Assembly: GCF_001618145.1 (NCBI RefSeq)
Contig: NZ_LQNF01000015.1
Span: 1-64,000, forward strand
DNA length: 64,000 nucleotides
DNA from: Oceanobacillus damuensis
Lineage (GTDB): Bacteria > Bacillota > Bacilli > Bacillales > Amphibacillaceae
Reading direction: 5' to 3'
Position numbers and translations under genes: made by a program. The notes below the pieces were generated by a model that saw only the letters and a program-made list of their open reading frames with translations, had not been told where the DNA came from and did no database searches. Below are positions 59,176-64,000 of this stretch, in pieces. Every line of letters begins with the position of its first letter. Positions within the stretch are counted from its first letter, which is position 1.

Positions 59176-61005
59176 ATGACAACAAATATGAAAGAAAAAT
59201 TGGAGAATCGTTATAAAGAACTAAAAAATATAGATAATAAAAGTTGTAACAATTTTAATATAAATGACTTTAATAATTTAAATGACAAAGATAGATTAAG
59301 TAATCCCATATTTAAAGCATACGGCTATCCAAGTAAAATATTTTATCCTAATATACAAAAATTTATTAGAGCATATACAAAAGAAGGGGCTGTTGTATTA
59401 GATTCTTTTTGTGGAAGTGGGACTACAGGAATTGCTGCTTTGATAGAAAACAGAAAAGCAATTTTATTTGATAATAGTCCTAATGCCATTCATATTACAA
59501 AAAATACATTTGCGGAAATTGATTTTAATAAAGTCGAAAAAACTTATAAAGGTCTGAAAAAAGACTTGGAAGAGATAATTAACAGACTCTATTCAACAGA
59601 AACATCTGATGGACTGGATGGTGTTGCAGAATCAATAATAACTAGTAACATTTACTCGTGTCGTAAATGTGATAATGAAATTAAACTTCATAATTCTTCA
59701 ACAGGTAAACGTTCTGAGTACAAGTGTTTAAATTGTGGAGAGGTAATTAATATTAGTAAGGCAGAAGATAAAAATCGTATTCTTGCAAGGAGAGTACCTG
59801 TTGAAGTAAATATAAGGATAATTAATGGTAAAGTAGGGAGAAAAACAGAAAAAAGAGAAGTAACAAAAGAAGATGTTATTAAGTGGAATAAAATACTGGA
59901 AGAGTATAAGCTGAAAAGTGAGCATTTATGGGCACCTACGGAAAAAGTTGTCTACAATAGAAGTTACCCGAGAACTGGAGGTTGGCCTGGTTTTCCAATA
60001 GACTCAAAAGTAAGTGACTTATTTCCAGAGAGAAATTTAATTGCCCTAAAGATATTATACAACTATATAAATGAAAAAATTTCTGATGTTGATACTAGAG
60101 ACTTTTTTATTTTTGTGTTTACCGAGTCTCTTTTTAGGTCTAGTAAGCGATTATTTACAACCTCAGGTATTAAGACAGTATATCATGTACCACCAGTTGG
60201 AAAAGAGCAAAATGTACTTTCAGTGTTTGATAGGAAATATAAAACAATAATTAAGGCTAAGAAATATATATATAGTAATTTAGTGGATGCAGTAAGCGTA
60301 AACCAAAATCTATTAGTTGAGAAACAAAATGCTAAAGATATTCCTCTGGAGGATAATTCAATTGATTATGCTTTTATTGACCCGCCTTATGGTGGAGTAG
60401 TGCCTTATGCTGAATTAAATTTATTCTATAGTGCATGGCTTAAAGAAGAAGAAGACCTTGATAATGAAGTTATTATACCAATGGATTATGATAAGAAATT
60501 AGAATTTGTTCACGATTGGGGAAGACAAATAGAAGCTGCCTTTAGTGAAGTTTATAGAGTATTAAAGCCAGGGGCTTATTTTACAATTGTCTTTCAAAGT
60601 AAGTTTAGTGAAATTTGGAATGAACTAAGGGACTTAATGGTTAATCGAATTGGTTTCCAATTTGAAAAAATTGTATCAAATGAACGTTCTACTACCTTCC
60701 ACACAAATCATTTGAATGACACTAATCCCCAAAGTGCATTTATCACTTATAGAAAACCATTGTTTGAAGAAACCAGTGTTTCAGTAGAAACTACTTCTTC
60801 CACTGAGGTATCTAGTGTATTCCGGCATATATCAAATGAGTATTTCATAGAAAAGCGTTCCTTTAGGGAAGTTCAATCATTTATAATAAATTTAGTACAT
60901 GAATTAGGACTGGAAAGAATACCCTCTGATGCGGAAATTAAACAGTGGTTAAATGAATTTTGCAATGTTAATAACAATTATTATCAGTTGAAAAAAAGCA
61001 AGTAG
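59176..61005 (+). CDS. DNA methyltransferase (N6-adenine/N4-cytosine class)
   Basis: The 609-aa protein carries the SAM motif VVLDSFCGSGTTG (about 73-85, the FxGxG motif I) and the catalytic motif DPPYGG (402-407), with motif I before IV. A zinc ribbon (C162, C165, C184, C187) is inserted between them. PIFKAYGYPSKIFYPNIQKF precedes motif I. DPPY indicates methylation of an exocyclic amino group; the specificity is unknown. It ends on a terminator hairpin shared with the convergent PLD nuclease. Composition is very A/T-rich (many Asn, Lys, Ile codons), unlike the housekeeping genes, which suggests transfer. AGGAGGAAAG precedes the ATG. Confidence 0.85.
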   Translation: MTTNMKEKLENRYKELKNIDNKSCNNFNINDFNNLNDKDRLSNPIFKAYGYPSKIFYPNIQKFIRAYTKEGAVVLDSFCGSGTTGIAALIENRKAILFDNSPNAIHITKNTFAEIDFNKVEKTYKGLKKDLEEIINRLYSTETSDGLDGVAESIITSNIYSCRKCDNEIKLHNSSTGKRSEYKCLNCGEVINISKAEDKNRILARRVPVEVNIRIINGKVGRKTEKREVTKEDVIKWNKILEEYKLKSEHLWAPTEKVVYNRSYPRTGGWPGFPIDSKVSDLFPERNLIALKILYNYINEKISDVDTRDFFIFVFTESLFRSSKRLFTTSGIKTVYHVPPVGKEQNVLSVFDRKYKTIIKAKKYIYSNLVDAVSVNQNLLVEKQNAKDIPLEDNSIDYAFIDPPYGGVVPYAELNLFYSAWLKEEEDLDNEVIIPMDYDKKLEFVHDWGRQIEAAFSEVYRVLKPGAYFTIVFQSKFSEIWNELRDLMVNRIGFQFEKIVSNERSTTFHTNHLNDTNPQSAFITYRKPLFEETSVSVETTSSTEVSSVFRHISNEYFIEKRSFREVQSFIINLVHELGLERIPSDAEIKQWLNEFCNVNNNYYQLKKSK

Positions 61006-61031
61006 ACAATTATCTACTTGTTTTTTTTTAT
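60999..61031. terminator. Terminator between convergent methyltransferase and nuclease
   Basis: CAAGTAGA (60999-61006) and TCTACTTG (61013-61020) form a stem followed by a long T run. It overlaps the methyltransferase stop. Confidence 0.85.
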
Positions 61032-62548
61032 AACCTTGTGAGCGTAGCAGTATTTTCTTGGTTTATATCAACGATTGAAAATCCTCTCAATAGGGATAAT
61101 AAAAATGGAACTCTGTGTTCTAAACTGCTTTGAGAAGGGGTTGTTAATTCTAATAGGTCTAGATATTCTATAACCGGTTCATAGCTCCAGAAATCCTCAT
61201 ACAAAGCTGAAATAGGAATTTCATTTGTGTGATATTGATTAATAAAATCTACGAGAATATTGAAGATAGATAGGTTAGCAAATAAACTATATAGAATTTC
61301 TTTAGCATTATTATCTAACCCCTTAATAAAATCAATATAGTACTCAACACGATTATGTTCCATTTTCCAACTAGTAGGAGAATCAGTTGCAAAATTGTAA
61401 AACGTTTCATCTGTCACAATTTCATTTAGTAAATGATATAAAACGTCCCCATTATCAGTTAACTTAAGTGAAAAAAGTGGATTATTTAGATTCTGAGGAA
61501 GACGATAATCTTCAAGGAACATTAATTCCATACAAGCAGCTACTTTATAATTTGTTTGACGTACGGAAGTTCCGTATTCCCCAGTGGTTGATTGATTATA
61601 TAAACTTAGTCTATAATCTAAGGAACCATCCCCAATAGATTTAATAATATAAAATATATGTCCTAAATGAACACCTTGGGGTATATTATAATAACTTTTG
61701 GTAATCCCATTTATGGTACCAACAAAGTCACTGTATGAGCCATATACGGTTTGATAAGTATCGAGATTAATTGTAAGATTTCCTTCTTCACTAGTTTGTT
61801 GAAATAAACCTGGTACTGCCCCCTCTACATTACCTGATGGAATAACTCTTTCGCCCATTGGGAGCTCTTCAAATGTGTCAGTAGTTTCATTATGCTCTTG
61901 TTCAACAGGAGGTGGTGAAACAGTCATACTACCAAAAATCCTTCTACTGTTCTGTCTATTACTAATCGTACTTCTCAATCCCCTTGTAAGCTCATCTTCT
62001 GATTTTATATATCCTTCAAATTCCAGTGTTTCAATTAATTCTAAATCTACCTTCTTACATAGGTCGTTAGATGTTTCACTATATGATGTAAAGGTTTCTT
62101 GAAGGTATTTATTATTAGCATTATCTTGTTCTAAATTTAAATCTAGCTGGCTGTAGGTGCATATCTCATTATTTGTATATAATCCTCCAGCTGTAAGATT
62201 ATTAGAACCTGTAAATACATGAGTTAAACTTTCTTCATTTAGTATATAAAGCTTTGGATGGTATGTTTGGTCGGCTTTCTCATTATGATATATAAATAAT
62301 TCATCACAAATGTTGTATAACATAATAAGAGCATCTTTTGAAGTGTTTGACTGGTCAATACCGACTACTATATTTATCGTACCGCCACGCGCTTTAAATG
62401 ATTGTAGATTTCCTAATAGTCTAATTACACCACTTTTTTTTGCGTATGCTACTAAAATTGAAAGGTTAGTAATCTCTTCTTTTTGTAATAAAGTTTCTAA
62501 GTGTGCACCCAGTGAGCCGTAATTGGGCTGATTAATAAATGTTAGCAA
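61028..62548 (-). CDS. PLD-family nuclease, likely restriction endonuclease
   Basis: From the TTG at 62548 the protein is 506 aa. It has one phospholipase-D type HxK motif, H97 and K99 in HPKLYILNEE, then GSNNLTAGGL (115-124) and E128 in NNEICTY, as in the BfiI/NgoFVII group of metal-independent restriction enzymes that dimerise to build one active site. The N-terminal region (NQPNYGSLGAHLETLL) precedes a central spacer and a C-terminal part (about 250-506) that may recognise DNA. The frame is open to an ATG at 62650, but GAGGAGGAATAAAAAA favours the TTG. Convergent with a methyltransferase, it is probably its cognate nuclease. Restriction activity is inferred. Confidence 0.75.
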   Translation of the reverse strand: MLTFINQPNYGSLGAHLETLLQKEEITNLSILVAYAKKSGVIRLLGNLQSFKARGGTINIVVGIDQSNTSKDALIMLYNICDELFIYHNEKADQTYHPKLYILNEESLTHVFTGSNNLTAGGLYTNNEICTYSQLDLNLEQDNANNKYLQETFTSYSETSNDLCKKVDLELIETLEFEGYIKSEDELTRGLRSTISNRQNSRRIFGSMTVSPPPVEQEHNETTDTFEELPMGERVIPSGNVEGAVPGLFQQTSEEGNLTINLDTYQTVYGSYSDFVGTINGITKSYYNIPQGVHLGHIFYIIKSIGDGSLDYRLSLYNQSTTGEYGTSVRQTNYKVAACMELMFLEDYRLPQNLNNPLFSLKLTDNGDVLYHLLNEIVTDETFYNFATDSPTSWKMEHNRVEYYIDFIKGLDNNAKEILYSLFANLSIFNILVDFINQYHTNEIPISALYEDFWSYEPVIEYLDLLELTTPSQSSLEHRVPFLLSLLRGFSIVDINQENTATLTRL

Positions 62549-62694
62549 TTTTTTATTCCTCCTCTTCAAAAAGTTAATAGATACTACACTAAACAAATAT
62601 AGCATATTATATAGTTCTTTTGATTTAAATAAAGCTGAATTAAATGCCAATTGGAATATATATTATTATTTTAGAAACATAAGGAGGTAAAAAT

Positions 62695-63144
62695 ATGAAT
62701 AAATCAGCAAAAAGAGTAGACGTTGTATCAGTTAAATTAGTAAAGGAATCTAGCTTGCTTTATAAAGAACGTTCAGTTAAGTCACCAGAAGATGGTTATA
62801 AACTAATGAAGCTATTTCTTGCCGATAAAGACCGTGAGCATTTCATTGTAGCTTCACTTGATATTAAGAACCAACCAGTATCGATTAATGTATGTCACAT
62901 TGGTAGTTTAAACGCTAGTATAGTACATCCTAGAGAGGTGATGAAGTCAGCAATTCTTTCTAATGCCGCATCAATAATAGTAGGACATAATCATCCATCA
63001 GGGTTGCCAGAACCAAGTAAAGAAGATATTGGGGTTACAAGGAGATTAGCAGAAGCAGGAAAAATAATAGGTATAGATGTTCTTGACCACATCATCGTGG
63101 GCGATGAATCATTCATTTCATTGAAAGAAAAAAGCTATATCTGA
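62695..63144 (+). CDS. RadC-like JAB-domain protein
   Basis: The 149-aa protein is a JAB/MPN+ metalloprotease-like domain with E48, H98-x-H100, S102 and D111 in VGHNHPSGLPEPSKED. It lacks the helix-hairpin-helix N-terminus of chromosomal RadC (about 225 aa); such short forms are common on plasmids, phages, ICEs and SCC elements. AAGGAGGTAAAAAT precedes the ATG. It begins a plus-strand run with the DUF1643 gene 14 nt later, and is divergent from the PLD nuclease. Confidence 0.9.
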   Translation: MNKSAKRVDVVSVKLVKESSLLYKERSVKSPEDGYKLMKLFLADKDREHFIVASLDIKNQPVSINVCHIGSLNASIVHPREVMKSAILSNAASIIVGHNHPSGLPEPSKEDIGVTRRLAEAGKIIGIDVLDHIIVGDESFISLKEKSYI

Positions 63145-63158
63145 AAGGAGTAAAAGCA

Positions 63159-63674
63159 GTGAAAACAACAAATAGCATTATAAAAACAGAAGTCACTTAT
63201 GATGACGAAATGAAAAACAAGTATCTTGTTAGAAAAGAGTGGGACAAGAACAAGAAAAAGGCACTTGTTATCATGAAAAATGCAGGTCAAGCGGATGAAA
63301 TCGTGCAAGACCAAACAACGATGTATGTCATTAATAACCTTTCCAAATTGGAATACGGTGTTGTAGATATTGTGAATTTATTTCCATCTATCGAAGGAAA
63401 TGAAACGAGAGAGACTGCTATTGAAAATTTGAAGTGCATTCAAGAAGCTATCACAAGAGTAGATGATGTCATTATAGCGGTCGGAAAAGGAGCAAGAACA
63501 AATAAGAAGGCTGTTGAACGATTAAACATGATTTTAGCCATATTGATAGACAAGAAGGCTAACATTCTTCAAATAGAAACGAATTTTGGTCGGAAAGGTT
63601 TCCATCCTCTCTACCATGCGCTTAAACATCAGTGGAAATTAGTACCGTATGACGATAGCCAAAAGGTGAGCTAA
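63159..63674 (+). CDS. DUF1643 family protein
   Basis: The 171-aa protein contains KKALVIMKNAGQADEIVQDQ, TMYVINNLSKLEYGVVDIVN and the C-terminal FGRKGFHPLYHAL, matching DUF1643. The biochemical role is unknown. DUF1643 genes are regular passengers of SCC elements, conjugative elements and defence islands. The GTG at 63159 has AAAGGAGTAAAAGC upstream. Confidence 0.85.
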   Translation: MKTTNSIIKTEVTYDDEMKNKYLVRKEWDKNKKKALVIMKNAGQADEIVQDQTTMYVINNLSKLEYGVVDIVNLFPSIEGNETRETAIENLKCIQEAITRVDDVIIAVGKGARTNKKAVERLNMILAILIDKKANILQIETNFGRKGFHPLYHALKHQWKLVPYDDSQKVS

Positions 63675-63701
63675 TAATATTTTATATGGAAGGAGAAAGC
63701 T

Positions 63702-64000
63702 ATGTTTGGTATAAAGCAATTGATAGATTTTATGAAAAAGGAATTCGGTGTAGTAGTTGAATTGAATGAGGTGGGAGAGGAAACGGTACTTCTATATCAT
63801 GAGGAACTAGATAAGAAACTTATTTCAGATGATGTATTGAAAATATTACCGAATCCAGTTTCATTTCACACATATATATACAATGAAGAGTCAGAGTGGA
63901 TTATTGGGATTGCCTTAGAAGCAAAAACCAATAATCCACTCTTTTTGGTTTGTCTGAAAGATGGGTTAAGGGTGTATGCAAAATTGCTAAATGAGCTGAG
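63702..64000 (+). CDS. Unknown protein, truncated by the window edge
   Basis: The first 99 codons are present. It starts MFGIKQLIDFMKKEFGVVVE and is soluble, with an acidic N-half and TNNPLFLVCLKDGLRVY near the visible end. No family was recognised. GGAAGGAGAAAGC lies before the ATG, and it is 27 nt after the DUF1643 gene, so it continues the radC operon. Confidence 0.75.
   Translation, partial: MFGIKQLIDFMKKEFGVVVELNEVGEETVLLYHEELDKKLISDDVLKILPNPVSFHTYIYNEESEWIIGIALEAKTNNPLFLVCLKDGLRVYAKLLNEL

Noticed and set aside
58600-64000. Complete prophage or insertion sequence in the right-hand island
   Set aside because: No integrase, transposase, phage structural gene or terminal inverted repeat is visible within the window.

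Overview
The window is the replication-origin region of a low-GC, endospore-forming member of the Bacillaceae. Gene content and order (gyrA-gyrB-remB-recF-yaaA-dnaN-dnaA, then rpmH-rnpA-yidC-jag-mnmE-mnmG-rsmG-noc-soj-spo0J) match the Bacillus subtilis origin. Proteins such as YyaC, Spo0J/Soj, a Spo0E-like phosphatase and SpoIIIJ/Jag imply sporulation. The OpuA betaine system and general sequence feel suggest a halotolerant Oceanobacillus/Virgibacillus-type organism, but the genus is a guess. No rRNA, tRNA, CRISPR array or complete insertion sequence was seen.

Layout. 1-10828: left replichore, minus strand, with an HD-GYP protein, both gyrase subunits, RemB, RecF, the S4 protein YaaA, the DnaN clamp and DnaA. 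9246-9484 and 10829-11446: the two halves of oriC, with many DnaA boxes; the dnaA-dnaN spacer carries a DnaA box, GC cluster, DnaA-trio and AT-rich unwinding stretch. 11447-21925: right replichore, plus strand, with ribosomal protein L34, RNase P protein, membrane insertase, tRNA and rRNA modification genes, Noc and ParAB, plus two exact parS sites. 22075-34382: membrane proteins, YyaC, MscS, YchF, the rpsF-ssb-rpsR operon with its S6:S18 leader, and the yybS-gdpP-rplI-replicative helicase group. 34891-37930: opuAA-AB-AC. 38221-49554: purA, a DHDPS-family enzyme, an M23 peptidase and the walRKHIJ-htrC cell-wall control operon. 49612-49794: a DnaA-box cluster outside oriC. 49829-58538: accessory and housekeeping genes (DoxX, ABC exporter, aroD, a DUF3889 protein, GNAT, TraB, Spo0E-like, CNNM transporter) ending with rlmH.

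From about 58600 to the right edge the sequence becomes markedly AT-rich and synteny ends. This stretch holds a small putative DNA-binding protein, a DNA methyltransferase convergent with a phospholipase-D-type nuclease (a likely restriction-modification pair), a short RadC/JAB protein, a DUF1643 protein and a partial unknown gene. Junction at the 3' end of rlmH plus RadC and DUF1643 is the arrangement known from staphylococcal cassette chromosome (SCC) elements. This is the most interesting hypothesis in the window, but the recombinase and the far end would lie outside it.

Other non-gene structures of note are two inverted copies of a GC-rich, foldable repeat at 14334-14660, a 42-bp tandem array at 53855-54223, two Noc-binding palindromes (29327 and 53272), and a foldable leader with a possible 27-codon ORF before aroD. 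Start codons were adjusted by ribosome-binding site and family length for yaaA, dnaA, remB, rnpA, jag, mnmE, ychF, ssb, opuAA, opuAC, the M23 peptidase, walR, walI, aroD, the Spo0E-like gene, the CNNM protein and the PLD nuclease. All family assignments are from reading the sequence; no search was run.
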